From: Jiangella aurantiaca
GTDB taxonomy: Bacteria; Actinomycetota; Actinomycetes; Jiangellales; Jiangellaceae
Length of the DNA: 64,000 bases
Direction: 5' to 3'
Assembly (NCBI RefSeq): GCF_004349105.1
Contig: NZ_SMLB01000002.1
Location: 186,001 to 250,000, forward strand
Below, piece by piece: positions 48,544-58,129 of the stretch (its first letter is position 1; the number at the start of each line of letters is the position of its first letter). The notes under the pieces were generated by a model. The model was given only the letters and a program-made list of their open reading frames with translations. It made no database searches and had not been told where the DNA came from. The position numbers and the translations under genes were made by a program.

Positions 48544-50745
48544 TCACGGTCGCGCGGTGCCGCTCACCACGTCGGCCGGACGCGGTGCCTCGTCGGACGA
48601 GGCGCCGGCCCATTCGTCCTCGCGGAACCCGTGCCGGTCCCACCATCGCCGCATCGGCGGCGGAGCCCACCAACACCGGCGGCCCAGCAGTCGCATCGTC
48701 GCCGGCACGAGCAGCGCCCGCACGATCGTCGCGTCGACGACGATCGCGACGACGAGGCCGATGCCGACCATCTTGATGAACGTGACCCCGGAGGTCGCGA
48801 ACGCGCCCACGACGATGACCAGCAGCAGCGCCGCCGCGGTGATGATCTTCGCGGTCTTCTGGACACCCGTGGCGATCGACTCGACGTGATCGCCCGTGCG
48901 GTCCCACTGCTCCCTGATCCTCGAGACCAGGAACACCTCGTAGTCCATCGCCAGACCGAACGCGATGGCGATCATCAGCACCGGCATCGTCGCGTCGACC
49001 AGGCCGGTCGGGGTGAATCCGAGCGGCCCGGACAGGTGGCCGTCCTGGAAGATCAGCACGATCGCGCCGAAGGCCGCCGACAGCGACAGCAGGTTCATGA
49101 CGATCGACTTGATCGGCAGGATCAGCGACCCGAAGGCGAGGAAGAGCAGCACGATCGAGACCACGCCCACGAACAGCCCCATCCACGGCAGCCGCGAGCC
49201 GACGCTGTCGAGCAGGTCGGCGAGCCCGGCTGGGCCACCGGTGAACAGTGCCTCGCCGCCGCCCGGCGGCGGCAGGGCGCGCAACGCGGTCAGCAGCTCC
49301 ATGGCCTCGCCGGACTGCGGCTCGGCCGCGTAGCGGACGCTCAGGGCGGCGGTGTCGCCGGCGGCGCCGGACGGGTCGACGCCGTCGACGCCCGGAACCG
49401 CCGTGAGCCTGGCGGTGAAGTCCTCCAGCGCCGACCGGCCGGCGGGGCTGTCGACGGGGTCGGCCAGCGTGACGGCGACCGTGATGGCGGCGGCGGGATC
49501 GGCCGGGAACTCGTCACCGAGCGCCTCGGCGACCTGCCGGGCCTCGGTGCGCTCGGGAAGCACCCTGGCGTCGGCCATGCCCCAGTCGACGCGCAGGAAC
49601 GGCAGGCCGAGCGCGACCAGCACACCGACGATGCCGGCGGTGACCACACCGGGCCGGCGCATCACGGCGTGTGCCACCCGGTACCAGCGCTCGCCGTCGC
49701 GCCCGGCCGCCTTGCGTGGTGACGGGATGCGCCACGAGTCGATCCGCCGGCCGATCACCACCAGCAGCGCCGGCAGCACCACGAGCGCTCCGACCAGCGC
49801 GAACAGCACGGTCGCGACACCGCCGAGACCCATCGAGCGCAGGAACACCTGCGGGAAGAACAGCAGGCTCAGCAGGGACACCGCAAGGGTCAGGCCCGAG
49901 AACGCCACCGTGCGACCGGCGGTCCGCATCGTCCGGATCACCGCCTCGGCAGGGGTGGCGCTGGCCGGCAGCTCCTCGCGGAACCGGCTGACGATGAACA
50001 GCGCGTAGTCGATCGCCAGGCCGAGCCCGAGCATGGTGACCAGGTTGACGGAGAAGACCGAGACGTCGGTCACCATCGTGATCAGCCGCAGCACCACGAA
50101 CGACCCCATGATGCACAGGGCGCCGACGGCCAGGGGCAGCAGCGCGGCGACCGCGCTGCGGAAGATGACCACCATGAGCACCAGCAGGATGGGCATCGCC
50201 ATCAGTTCGGCCCGGGCGATGTCGCCCTGGATCTGCCCGTTGATCTCCTGCCCCATCGGCACCTGGCCGCCGAGCTCGACGTCCAGCCCCGGCGCCACCA
50301 GCAGGTCGGACACCGCGTCGTAGGAGTCCGCCCGGGCTGCGGCGTCGTCGCCCGCGAGCTGGATCGCGACGTAGGTACTGCTGCGGTCCGAGGATACGAA
50401 CGTCTCGGAGCCGGTCGAGTAGTACGAGCGCACCACAGAGACGGCATCCGATGCGGTCAGGTCGTCCGCCACGGCGGTGACGGCCGACTCGAACGCCTGG
50501 TCGTCGACGGTGGCGTCGTCGCTGCGGTACAGCGCGAGAACGTCGACCGCGGTCCTGCCGATCCCGTCCTCGATGGTGGCGGTCGCTCGGACGGACTCGC
50601 TGTCCGGATCGTCGAAGCCGGCCTCACCGGTGAGCGATCCGAAGACACCCGTTCCCCAGACGCCGCCGACGAGCACCAGGACCAGGGCACCGATGAGTAC
50701 CGCCCCGCGTCGCCGGGTGGTGGCCCGCCCCAAGAACGTGAACAT
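48544..50745 (-). CDS. MMPL-family RND transporter
   Basis: A 733-residue membrane protein with the MMPL layout: one N-terminal helix (about residues 14-36), an extracytoplasmic domain, five helices between about 175 and 340, a second loop domain and five more helices between about 515 and 690, each half with a Ser/Asp proton-relay zone (LGLAIDYALFIVSRFREE near 240-257 and FGLAMDYEVFLVSRIREQ near 600-617). Such proteins export lipids, siderophores or hydrophobic metabolites. ATG 50745 has GAGAGG about 8 bases before. Operator-like TGTAAA dyads precede it. Close to the polyketide-type operon, but on a separate transcript; a role in exporting its product is possible. Confidence 0.88.
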   Translation of the reverse strand: MFTFLGRATTRRRGAVLIGALVLVLVGGVWGTGVFGSLTGEAGFDDPDSESVRATATIEDGIGRTAVDVLALYRSDDATVDDQAFESAVTAVADDLTASDAVSVVRSYYSTGSETFVSSDRSSTYVAIQLAGDDAAARADSYDAVSDLLVAPGLDVELGGQVPMGQEINGQIQGDIARAELMAMPILLVLMVVIFRSAVAALLPLAVGALCIMGSFVVLRLITMVTDVSVFSVNLVTMLGLGLAIDYALFIVSRFREELPASATPAEAVIRTMRTAGRTVAFSGLTLAVSLLSLLFFPQVFLRSMGLGGVATVLFALVGALVVLPALLVVIGRRIDSWRIPSPRKAAGRDGERWYRVAHAVMRRPGVVTAGIVGVLVALGLPFLRVDWGMADARVLPERTEARQVAEALGDEFPADPAAAITVAVTLADPVDSPAGRSALEDFTARLTAVPGVDGVDPSGAAGDTAALSVRYAAEPQSGEAMELLTALRALPPPGGGEALFTGGPAGLADLLDSVGSRLPWMGLFVGVVSIVLLFLAFGSLILPIKSIVMNLLSLSAAFGAIVLIFQDGHLSGPLGFTPTGLVDATMPVLMIAIAFGLAMDYEVFLVSRIREQWDRTGDHVESIATGVQKTAKIITAAALLLVIVVGAFATSGVTFIKMVGIGLVVAIVVDATIVRALLVPATMRLLGRRCWWAPPPMRRWWDRHGFREDEWAGASSDEAPRPADVVSGTARP

Positions 50746-50802
50746 GTCCCAGCCTCTCCCGCACACCCTGTCGTGACATCGACGAACGCTACACGGACTA
50801 AA

Positions 50803-50819
50803 TGTAAATAGCCTTTACA
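50803..50819 (-). promoter_or_regulatory. TGTAAA-N5-TTTACA operator-like dyad
   Basis: Perfect six-base arms with a 5-base centre, 58 bases upstream of the MMPL start. The related palindrome TTACATGTAA lies at 51082-51091, also containing TGTAAA. They are good candidates for TetR sites, most simply for the TetR encoded just upstream. Confidence 0.5.
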
Positions 50820-51184
50820 CTAGTGCCTGCGAACCGCGTTCCAAGACAGTCGAGCTGCGGCAAGACATCGCATCGAGTCCACCCGATTCGGGTGCATCCA
50901 TGACCGCTCCAGTGGCCGTGGATGCTCGATCACCCCGGCCCGCGCCACCACCCCTGGCCACGCGAGAGCCATCCCGACGACACTACAGATCGGATGACAA
51001 ACCGATACAAGTCGACGCTTGCCGCCATGAGTAAAGCATCGCCGCCAGCGGGAGGTCAATGATCATCCGGATGTGACTTGGGTTACATGTAAATGACGCA
51101 GACTTAAAATGAATCATTGTTGATGGGTCACATTAATGCTTGGTTAAGCTGTGGCAACGCACTTCGCTTGCCAGCGGTGGTCTG
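50820..51184. other. non-coding spacer upstream of the MMPL gene
   Basis: No gene is supported. The part at 51060-51140 is unusually AT-rich for this window (TTACATGTAAATG, TTAAAATGAATCATTG) and probably contains the MMPL promoter. The rest shows nothing I can name. Confidence 0.5.
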
Positions 51185-51865
51185 CTAGCGTCTTGTGCCG
51201 TCTCCCTGCCAGTCGGCGGCGCCGGCCGACCTCGCCGACCGGCGGCTCCCGAGCCCGGTCAGGTCCCGCAGGGTCATGTCGATGACGCGATCGACGGACG
51301 CGGCGAACAGCTCGGGCGCGACGTTGGCCAGCGGGCCGTCCAGCGCCAGCCGGGCGACGCCGTGCACGGCCGCCCACGCCGCGATCTCGGCCAGCGGGCG
51401 GCGCTCTGCGGGCAGCCGGCCGGCCGCGACGAGGTCGTCCATCACCTGCGCGACCATGGCGAGGGCGTTGGGCAGGTCGTCGGACGGCAGCGCGCCCTTC
51501 TCGCAGAACGCGACCCGGAACAGCCCGGGTTCGGCCAGCGCGATGCCGACGTAGGCCCGGCCGAGCGCCTCCAGCCGGCGGGTCGCGGTCTCGCCGGCGT
51601 CGCCGGTGTCGGGGACGGTGGCCAGCCGCGCGCGCATGGCGTCGGTCAATGCCTGGAACGCTCGCTCCTTGACGCCGAGCAGGAGGTCGTCGGCGTTCTC
51701 GAAGTGCCGGTAGGCCGCGGTCGGGCTGACCCCGACCTCGCGGGCCGCCGCCCGGACCCCGACGGCGTCGGGCCCGCCCCGTTCCGCCAGCCGCGCGCCG
51801 GCGGCGAGCAGCGCGTTGCGGAGGTCGCCGTGGTGGTACGTCGACCGCGTCGTCGGTTCAGGCAT
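51185..51865 (-). CDS. TetR-family regulator upstream of the MMPL transporter
   Basis: A 226-residue TetR protein of the TetR_C_13/WHG subgroup: YHHGDLRNALLAAGARLAE start, HTH at about residues 35-57 (VGVRAAAREVGVSPTAAYRHFEN), then AWAAVHGVARLALDGPL near 175-191. Similar to the regulator at 30697-31332. ATG 51865 is used; a GGTGTCAAC direct repeat lies just upstream. It is in the same direction as the MMPL gene, whose upstream region has TGTAAA dyads it may bind. Confidence 0.87.
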   Translation of the reverse strand: MPEPTTRSTYHHGDLRNALLAAGARLAERGGPDAVGVRAAAREVGVSPTAAYRHFENADDLLLGVKERAFQALTDAMRARLATVPDTGDAGETATRRLEALGRAYVGIALAEPGLFRVAFCEKGALPSDDLPNALAMVAQVMDDLVAAGRLPAERRPLAEIAAWAAVHGVARLALDGPLANVAPELFAASVDRVIDMTLRDLTGLGSRRSARSAGAADWQGDGTRR

Positions 51866-51874
51866 CCCGATGAT

Positions 51875-51912
51875 GTTGACACCCACCCACATCGGCTGGC
51901 AAGTTGACACCC
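51875..51912 (-). promoter_or_regulatory. GTTGACACCC direct repeats before tetR
   Basis: GTTGACACCC occurs at 51875-51884 and 51903-51912, 28 bases apart, just before the TetR start at 51865. On the coding strand they read GGGTGTCAAC. The outer arms of the palindromes in repeats A and B contain the same TTGACA/TGTCAA core. They may be regulator half-sites. Confidence 0.35.
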
Positions 51913-52158
51913 GTGGCCTGGACCCACGCGTCCAGGGCATGCTTGGTCGTCGGAACCCGCCCTCCGCCTGCGCGTGGGCGAGAATCGGCACCCAGGACCG
52001 ACGCCCACGGAGGTCAGGCACCGCCCGCGCCGACCAGCGGCCACGACCACGCCGGCATGTCCACCTCCTGAACGTCGGCTGAAATCCTCGCAGCCCAGCG
52101 GCGGATCCGCCAGTGTGCCCGGCGCCCACCCACCGCCGGAACTGCGCCGCGTGCCCTC

Positions 52159-52983
52159 CTAGCTCTTGGTCCCGACCGACAGCAGGTACTCCTTCTCGAA
52201 CCGCGCCTGCTCGTCGGTGCCGCGGTTCCACGTGTCGCAGAAGGCATCCAGCGCCGCGTCGAACTCGTCGGCCAGACCGTTCTTCTCGGCGTTGTTCCGC
52301 GCTGCGATGGTCGGCCCGTAGAAGGCCTTGAAGTGCTCACCGTAGTCGTGGGCACGGGTGAACGCCGTGATCTCCAACGTGGCCCGTTCACGCCTGCCGA
52401 AGGTCACCCGGTCGCCGAAGAGCTCGTCCAGGTGAGCCTCGCGGCCCCACAAGGGCGGGGACGACGCTCCGGCGGGCGGCGGCGGCGCGAACGGCTTCAT
52501 CGTCGCGAACAGGCCGCCGATCATGCCCTCCGGCGTCCAGCTCAGCAGTCCGATCGTCCCGCCCGGCTTGCAGACCCGCACCAGCTCGTCGGCGGCCGCC
52601 TGGTGGTGCGGAGCGAACATCACTCCGATCGAGGACATCACGACATCGAACTGGTCGTCGGCGAACGGCAGGCGCTCGGCGTCGGCGGGGACCCAGGTCA
52701 GCTGCAGGCCTTCCGCCTCGGCCACAGCGCGGCCGGCGTCGAGGAGCTCGGGCGTGAGATCGCTGGCCGTCACGTCCGCGCCCTTGCGTGCCGCCGGAAT
52801 GGCCGCGTTGCCGGTGCCGGACGCGACGTCGAGCACGCGGTCGCCGGCCTGGATGCCACACGCCTCGACCAGGCGTGGGCCGAGCGGAAGCAGGAAGGTG
52901 GTGACCATCTGCGGGTAGTCGCCGGAGGCCCACATGGCGCGGTGGCGGCTCTTGAGTTCCTGGTCGCTGACAGTGCTGGACAT
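52159..52983 (-). CDS. class I SAM-dependent methyltransferase
   Basis: A 274-residue methyltransferase of the UbiE/Methyltransf_11 type. Motif I VLDVASGTGNAAIPAARKG at about residues 49-67 binds SAM, ASDLTPELLDAGR near 72-84 and VPADAERLPFADDQFDVVMS near 98-117 follow, with RVCKPGGTIGLLSW near 138-151. The target is a small molecule in most relatives. Stands alone with its own start ATG 52983. Confidence 0.85.
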   Translation of the reverse strand: MSSTVSDQELKSRHRAMWASGDYPQMVTTFLLPLGPRLVEACGIQAGDRVLDVASGTGNAAIPAARKGADVTASDLTPELLDAGRAVAEAEGLQLTWVPADAERLPFADDQFDVVMSSIGVMFAPHHQAAADELVRVCKPGGTIGLLSWTPEGMIGGLFATMKPFAPPPPAGASSPPLWGREAHLDELFGDRVTFGRRERATLEITAFTRAHDYGEHFKAFYGPTIAARNNAEKNGLADEFDAALDAFCDTWNRGTDEQARFEKEYLLSVGTKS

Positions 52984-53319
52984 GATGGTCCCCCCTGGGT
53001 CGGTGTCGACGAGACCGACACTAGACCCCGGACCCGCTCGCGCATCGGGACGTTTCCCTATCTTTCGCCCAGGCCGCGCAACACGTACGGACTCCCAACG
53101 GCCGGCAGATGGCGCCGGCGACCGTGCTCGCCTGTCGCGTCCCGCCCGTCAACGGTGAGACGACGAGACCTCGTCCGGCACGCTGTGACCAGCTGCCATG
53201 CAGTGGCGATGAGCGCGAGCAGCAGGGCGAGCACCCGGCGGTCGGGTCACCCAGCACATCCGGGTGGCCAACGTCGCGTGTCTACCGGAATGTGGCGCGT
53301 CAGCTCCAGGCCGGCGCCG
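52984..53319. other. non-coding spacer
   Basis: Between the methyltransferase start and the end of the STAND regulator I see no gene; open frames here have no ribosome-binding site or family match. It must hold the methyltransferase promoter, but I cannot place its elements with confidence. Confidence 0.45.
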
Positions 53320-55860
53320 TCAGGCCGGTCCGTGTGCGGGGAGATCGCGCTGGTCGGATATGGCCTGGAGCGCCTGTGTGGGTGACAGGCATTCGCCCTC
53401 GCGATGGGCGGCGTCGAAGCCGGCTGGGCCGAGCTGTCGTACGAGCGATCGGCGCAGGTCGTCGTCGGGTGGCTGGACGGGGCGCATGTGGGTGCTGGCC
53501 GAGTCGCGGGCGGTGTGGGCGGCGCCGAGGAGTACCGCGGCATGTCGCCGGCGGCCTTGATCGGCGAGGACGGCGGCGAGGCTCTCGAGCGCTCTCACGA
53601 GGACGAATGACTGGCCGGCCAGCGTGATGGCGCCGATGCTCGCGGCAAGGTGCTGCTCCGCGGAGCCGAGGTCGCCGCGCTCGTAGGCCCGCTCGCCGAG
53701 CACGTACAGCGCTCGCCCGGTGCAGCGCTGGTCGCCGAGCCGGCGAAGCGTCGGCAGGCAGCCCGCCATCAGGTCTGTGGCGCGGTCGTGGTTGCCGCGG
53801 AGCCATTCGAGCTGCCCGAATCCCACGGTCGCGTGTGTCTCGTCGCCCTCGCTGCCGGCCGCTTCGGCCAGCGCCCGGCTCTCGGACAGCCACGCCTCCA
53901 CCTCGTCGTCGGCGACGCCGGCATACATCGCGCGTTGCGCCATGATGAACAGCGCGTTCGCCGCATACATCTGGTCGCCCACGCTGCGGAACAACGCCAC
54001 GCTCCGTCGTCCCCAGTCGATCGCCTCGGACAGGTCACGGGACGCCTGCGCGAGACCCTGCATGGTGAGCGCGGTCTCCCACGGGTGATGCTCACCGAAG
54101 AGGGCAAGCGCATCGTTCAACGCCGGCAGCACTCGCTCTGCCTGGACCCAGATCGCGCCCATCCCCACCGCGCGCGCAGCCCGCGCACGGGTGAGGTCGT
54201 CCAGGTCCACGGCGAGGTCGACGGCCTTGTCCGCCAGGTCGAACGCGGCTCGAGCGTCCGTGGGTTGCAAGAGCGCGCTTGCCGCGGCGACTCCAGCGAC
54301 GACCTGACGGGTGGCGGGTGGGCGGCCCAGCGCCAGCGCGCGCTGAATCCACTCCTGAGCCTCGCGGCGCTGCCCGCTGACGTCCCAGAACCGCTCCAAC
54401 GCGGCGATCCATCGCCAGGCGGACTCGATGTCGCCGTCGACGATGCGGCGGTCCAGTGCGGCACGCAGATTCGGCTGCTCGGTGGTCAAGCGGTCGAGCC
54501 AGGCGCGCTGCTCCATCGTCCGTAGCCACTGGGCCGCGTGTTCGGCAAACGCGAGGTAGTGGGAGGCGTGCCGTTGCCAGGTGCCGGCTTCGGCGCCGGA
54601 CGCGGTCAAGCGTTCGGCCGCGTACAGCCGGATCGTCTCCAGTAGCCGGTAGCGGCGTCCATCGCGACCCACAGCGGTCACCAGAGACTTGTCGACCAAC
54701 GCCGGTAGCAGCGTGATCACGGCCGCAGCACCGGGCGCGTCCGCCCAGCACACGGCCTCGACGGCCGCGTAGTCGAAGTCGGCGGGGAACACCCCGAGCC
54801 GGTCGAAGAGCGCCCGTTCGGCGTCGTCCAGCAGGTCGTAACTCCAGTCGATCGCGCCACGCAGCGTCTGCTGCCGCGGCAACGCGGTGCGGGAACCGGC
54901 GGAGAGCAGCTCGAAACGCTGGTCGAGATGCTCGACCAGATCGGCCGGGTCGAAGCTGCGCACGCGGGAGGCGGCCAGCTCGATCGCGAGGGGCAGCCCG
55001 TCGAGGCGCTGGCACAGCGCGGCGACGCTCGCGGCGTTGGCGTCGGTGAGCGTGAAGCCGGGTGCGGCCGTGGCGGCACGGTCGACGAACAGCCGCACGG
55101 CGTCGTAGGTACCGGCGGTGTCGGCCGAGGAGGCGGCCGGCGGGTCCGGTACCGGCAGGGGGTGCAACTGGTAACTCACCTCTCCGGGGACGCCGAGTGG
55201 TTCGCGGCTCGTGGCGATCACGCGCAGGAGGCTCCCAGCGGTCAGGAGGTCGGTGACGATCTCGGCGGCCTCCGCGATGACGTGCTCGCAGTTGTCAACC
55301 ACCAGCAGGCCACGCATCCCACCGGCCGTCTCGCGCAGGACGTCGCGCAGCGGCCATCCGGGCTGCGGCACGACACCCAACGCTCGCGCCACCGTGTCGC
55401 CCACCAGTTCCGGCCCGACCGGCGCCAAGTCGGCGAGCCGCACACCGTCGGGCGCGGAAGCCGCCTGCTGTGAGGCGACATGAAGAGCGAGCCGGGTCTT
55501 GCCCACGCCGGCCGGCCCGATGAGTGTCACCAGTCGATGGGCGCCGCCAAGCACGGTGAGCTCGGCCAGTTCGTCCGCCCGCCCGACAAGACTGGTGAGC
55601 GGGGCGGGCAGCGTGATATCGAGGACGGCACTGCGGCGCAACTCCACACCGATCTCACCGAGGGCCGCCCGGTCCGTGACACCGAACTTGCGCATGAGAG
55701 CGGCGATGTGGCTCTCCACGGTCCGCACCGAGATGTGGAGCCGCTCGGCGATCGCGCGGTTGCGGAGACGTTCGGACACCGCCGCCAGCACCTCGGCCTC
55801 ACGCTCGGTGACACCGTTACGAGCCAGCTGCTCGGCGAGGCCGCCGTCGTGACCTGCCAT
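53320..55860 (-). CDS. STAND ATPase regulator with N-terminal LuxR-type HTH
   Basis: An 846-residue regulator. Unlike most LuxR-ATPase proteins the LuxR helix-turn-helix is at the N-terminus (about residues 15-70: LTEREAEVL-like GVTEREAEVLAAVSE, then IAERLHISVRTVESHIAALMRKFGV). A NB-ARC/AAA ATPase follows: Walker A GPAGVGKT at 115-122, LLVVDNCEHV Walker B near 185-194, then DGLPLAIELAASRV (GLPLA motif) near 290-303, and TPR-like helices from about 430 to 800. Such proteins switch on a target operon on ligand binding with ATP. ATG 55860 is divergent from the FAD monooxygenase gene 166 bases away, the likely target. Confidence 0.87.
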   Translation of the reverse strand: MAGHDGGLAEQLARNGVTEREAEVLAAVSERLRNRAIAERLHISVRTVESHIAALMRKFGVTDRAALGEIGVELRRSAVLDITLPAPLTSLVGRADELAELTVLGGAHRLVTLIGPAGVGKTRLALHVASQQAASAPDGVRLADLAPVGPELVGDTVARALGVVPQPGWPLRDVLRETAGGMRGLLVVDNCEHVIAEAAEIVTDLLTAGSLLRVIATSREPLGVPGEVSYQLHPLPVPDPPAASSADTAGTYDAVRLFVDRAATAAPGFTLTDANAASVAALCQRLDGLPLAIELAASRVRSFDPADLVEHLDQRFELLSAGSRTALPRQQTLRGAIDWSYDLLDDAERALFDRLGVFPADFDYAAVEAVCWADAPGAAAVITLLPALVDKSLVTAVGRDGRRYRLLETIRLYAAERLTASGAEAGTWQRHASHYLAFAEHAAQWLRTMEQRAWLDRLTTEQPNLRAALDRRIVDGDIESAWRWIAALERFWDVSGQRREAQEWIQRALALGRPPATRQVVAGVAAASALLQPTDARAAFDLADKAVDLAVDLDDLTRARAARAVGMGAIWVQAERVLPALNDALALFGEHHPWETALTMQGLAQASRDLSEAIDWGRRSVALFRSVGDQMYAANALFIMAQRAMYAGVADDEVEAWLSESRALAEAAGSEGDETHATVGFGQLEWLRGNHDRATDLMAGCLPTLRRLGDQRCTGRALYVLGERAYERGDLGSAEQHLAASIGAITLAGQSFVLVRALESLAAVLADQGRRRHAAVLLGAAHTARDSASTHMRPVQPPDDDLRRSLVRQLGPAGFDAAHREGECLSPTQALQAISDQRDLPAHGPA

Positions 55861-56026
55861 CTACGCATTGTGCGTCAGCTCGGCGTTCTCCGGTACTGAC
55901 GCGGCGTCCGTGGAAAGACCCGTGGATCGCACGGATGAGTTCTCGCCCGGCACCTCACAGGCTGGGGTGAGACGAGCCCGCGGCGGCCAGCAGCCGCCGA
56001 CGGCGCCACCGAAGGGGACTCACCGC

Positions 56027-57220
56027 ATGCAGATCAACCGCCACCGCCACGACGTTGTCGTCGTCGGCGCGCGTGCCGCCGGTGCGGCCGTCGGGCTCCT
56101 GCTCGCCCGGCTCGGTCACGACGTGGTGGTCGTCGACCGCGCCGTCTTCCCGGCCGACACGCTGTCGACGCATCAGCTCGCCCGAACGGGTGTGCTGGCG
56201 CTGCACCGGTGGGGTCTGCTCGACGAGGTACTGGCCACTGGTGCGCCGGCGATCCGCCAGGTCACCTTCACCGCTGACGGTGAAACCGTCACCCGACCCG
56301 TCAAGGACAAGGCGGGTGTGGACCTCCTGGTCGCACCCCGCCGCTACGTCCTGGACACCCTCCTGGCCGACGCGGCGGTGGCCGCCGGTGCGCACGTGCG
56401 GCTCGGGGTGACCATCGACGGCGTGCGCCTGGACGCCTCGGGACACGCCATCGGGGTGTATGGGCACGACCGCGCCGGCGCTGCGGTCGAGATCGACGCA
56501 CGGTTCGTGATCGGCGCGGACGGATTGGGGTCCGGGCTGGCGCGGTCGGTCGGTGCCCGCGTGGTCGAGCGCCGCGACCACGGCGGAGCGGCGCAGTACG
56601 CGTACTTCGACGGCCTGCCGTGGACCGGCATCGAGCTCGTGGCCGCCGACCGCGCGCTCGCCGGCGTCTTCCCGACCCACCACGGGCAGGCCTGTGTCTG
56701 GGTATGTACGCCCACGCTGGACGCCCGGGCCTCGCGCCGCCGGTCATCCACCCACGAGGACGCCTTCACCGCGCTGCTGAGCCGGGCCGCACCCGAGCTT
56801 GCGGGGCGACTTCGCGCTGGTCGCCGCACCTCGCCCGTGACCGGCATGCTCCGCATGCCCAACTTGGTCCGCCAGACCCACGGGCAAGGCTGGGCGCTCG
56901 TCGGAGACGCCGCCGTCCACCGGGACGCCGTCACTGGCTACGGACTGAGCGACGCCTATCGGGACGCCGAACTGCTCGCCGCCGCCTTGCACGAGGCCCT
57001 GACCGAAAACACGGACGAGCAGTGTGCGCTGGCCGGCTACCAGGCAGAACGCGACCGCGTCTTCCGCGACGTCTTCGAACTGACCTGCGCGCTGGCCGCC
57101 TACCCGCCGGTGCCTGAGTTCGTCGAGCTGCAGAAACAGCTCGGCCAGGCCATCGACACCCAATCGGCCGACCTGGCCGCCCGACCACTTCCCGGCGAGC
57201 GCCAGCTCACCTGGGTCTGA
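56027..57220 (+). CDS. FAD-dependent monooxygenase-like protein
   Basis: A 397-residue class A flavoprotein of the PHBH/geranylgeranyl-reductase type: DVVVVGARAAGAAVGLLLARLG at residues 9-30, APRRYVLDTLLADAAV near 108-123, VIGADGLGS near 158-166 and GDAAVHRDAVTGYGLSDAYRDAELLA near 297-322 (the second FAD motif). Substrate unknown; hydroxylation or reduction of a small aromatic or isoprenoid is typical. ATG 56027 has AAGGGG about 10 bases upstream. It is followed by OsmC (72 bases) and a small ORF, and is divergent from the STAND regulator. Confidence 0.83.
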   Translation: MQINRHRHDVVVVGARAAGAAVGLLLARLGHDVVVVDRAVFPADTLSTHQLARTGVLALHRWGLLDEVLATGAPAIRQVTFTADGETVTRPVKDKAGVDLLVAPRRYVLDTLLADAAVAAGAHVRLGVTIDGVRLDASGHAIGVYGHDRAGAAVEIDARFVIGADGLGSGLARSVGARVVERRDHGGAAQYAYFDGLPWTGIELVAADRALAGVFPTHHGQACVWVCTPTLDARASRRRSSTHEDAFTALLSRAAPELAGRLRAGRRTSPVTGMLRMPNLVRQTHGQGWALVGDAAVHRDAVTGYGLSDAYRDAELLAAALHEALTENTDEQCALAGYQAERDRVFRDVFELTCALAAYPPVPEFVELQKQLGQAIDTQSADLAARPLPGERQLTWV

Positions 57221-57292
57221 GCCGCTCGCCGCCCAGGCGAGCGACATCCGCACCGCGCGGCCGCGTGGTGCCCGATCGAAGGAGAACCAGCC

Positions 57293-57862
57293 ATGACGAC
57301 CGACGTCAACGACTCCGTCCGCAACGGAGTGGACACCGCCGCCCTGTTCGCCACGCTCGACGCCCTCAAGGCCGCGCCCGCGGCGGCCGCGTTCCAGTTC
57401 AGGGCCGAGAACCAATGGGTCTCGGGCACGCACAGCCGGGGCACGATCACCGGGTTCTTCGGCGCCGGCGAGGAGCAGACGCACGAGCGCGTCTTCCGGT
57501 TCGACGCCGACCACCCCGCCGTACTCGTCGGACGCGACCACGGACCCACCCCAGTGGAGTTCGTCCTGCACGCGCTCGCGTCCTGTCTCACCGCCGGGCT
57601 GGCCAACATCGCCGCCGCCCGCGGGATTCAGCTGACGGAGGTCCGATCCACGGTGTCCGGTGACATCGACCTCAACGGCATCCTCGGGCTCGACCCGACC
57701 GTCCGGAACGGCTACCAGCGGATCGTCGTCCGCTTCACCGTCAAGGGCGACGCGCCCGCCGCGAAGCTGCGCGAACTCGTCGAGCAGTCCCGCGCCCGAT
57801 CCGCCGTCTACGACGTCCTCACCGGCCAGGTCCCGGTCGACATCGAGATCGGCACCGACTAG
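57293..57862 (+). CDS. OsmC-family peroxide reductase-like protein
   Basis: A 189-residue OsmC/Ohr-like protein. GPTPVEFVLHALASCLTAGLANIAAARG at about residues 83-110 holds the C-terminal-side Cys (ASCLT) typical of the family; the N-terminal portion lacks an obvious second Cys, so activity as a thiol peroxidase is uncertain. A GAAGGAG ribosome-binding site precedes ATG 57293. Cotranscribed with the FAD monooxygenase; it may protect against peroxide released by that enzyme. Confidence 0.83.
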   Translation: MTTDVNDSVRNGVDTAALFATLDALKAAPAAAAFQFRAENQWVSGTHSRGTITGFFGAGEEQTHERVFRFDADHPAVLVGRDHGPTPVEFVLHALASCLTAGLANIAAARGIQLTEVRSTVSGDIDLNGILGLDPTVRNGYQRIVVRFTVKGDAPAAKLRELVEQSRARSAVYDVLTGQVPVDIEIGTD

Positions 57863-57935
57863 CCCCAACCGGCCGCGGTCCCGGCTGACCTCCCGGGCAC
57901 CGCATCGAACAGCGCACCACCCGGAAGAAGGAATC

Positions 57936-58127
57936 ATGGACACTCTGTACGCGGTGACCACGCAGCATGACCTGATGGTCCGGCAGTCCGACACACCGGA
58001 GCGGCGCCATCTCGCTGCCGCACTCGCGGCCCGCACACCGTGGCGCCGCCGGCTCATGCGGCGCCTGCGGCTGCTCGCCACCCAGCCGGCCAGCAGCCTT
58101 CCGGCACCGGCGCCGGAACGACCCTGA
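57936..58127 (+). CDS. 63-residue basic small protein, unrecognised
   Basis: ATG 57936 follows GAAGGAA with good spacing and lies 73 bases after osmC on the same strand. The product has an acidic/polar N-terminus and a strongly basic middle (RTPWRRRLMRRLRLL). I recognise no family. The last 20 codons overlap the end of the aspartase-like fragment on the other strand. It may be the third gene of the operon. Confidence 0.45.
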   Translation: MDTLYAVTTQHDLMVRQSDTPERRHLAAALAARTPWRRRLMRRLRLLATQPASSLPAPAPERP

Positions 58128-58129
58128 CG

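Noticed and set aside
50820-51059. 79-codon minus-strand ORF in the MMPL spacer
   Set aside because: No ribosome-binding site, no GC3 bias and no similarity.
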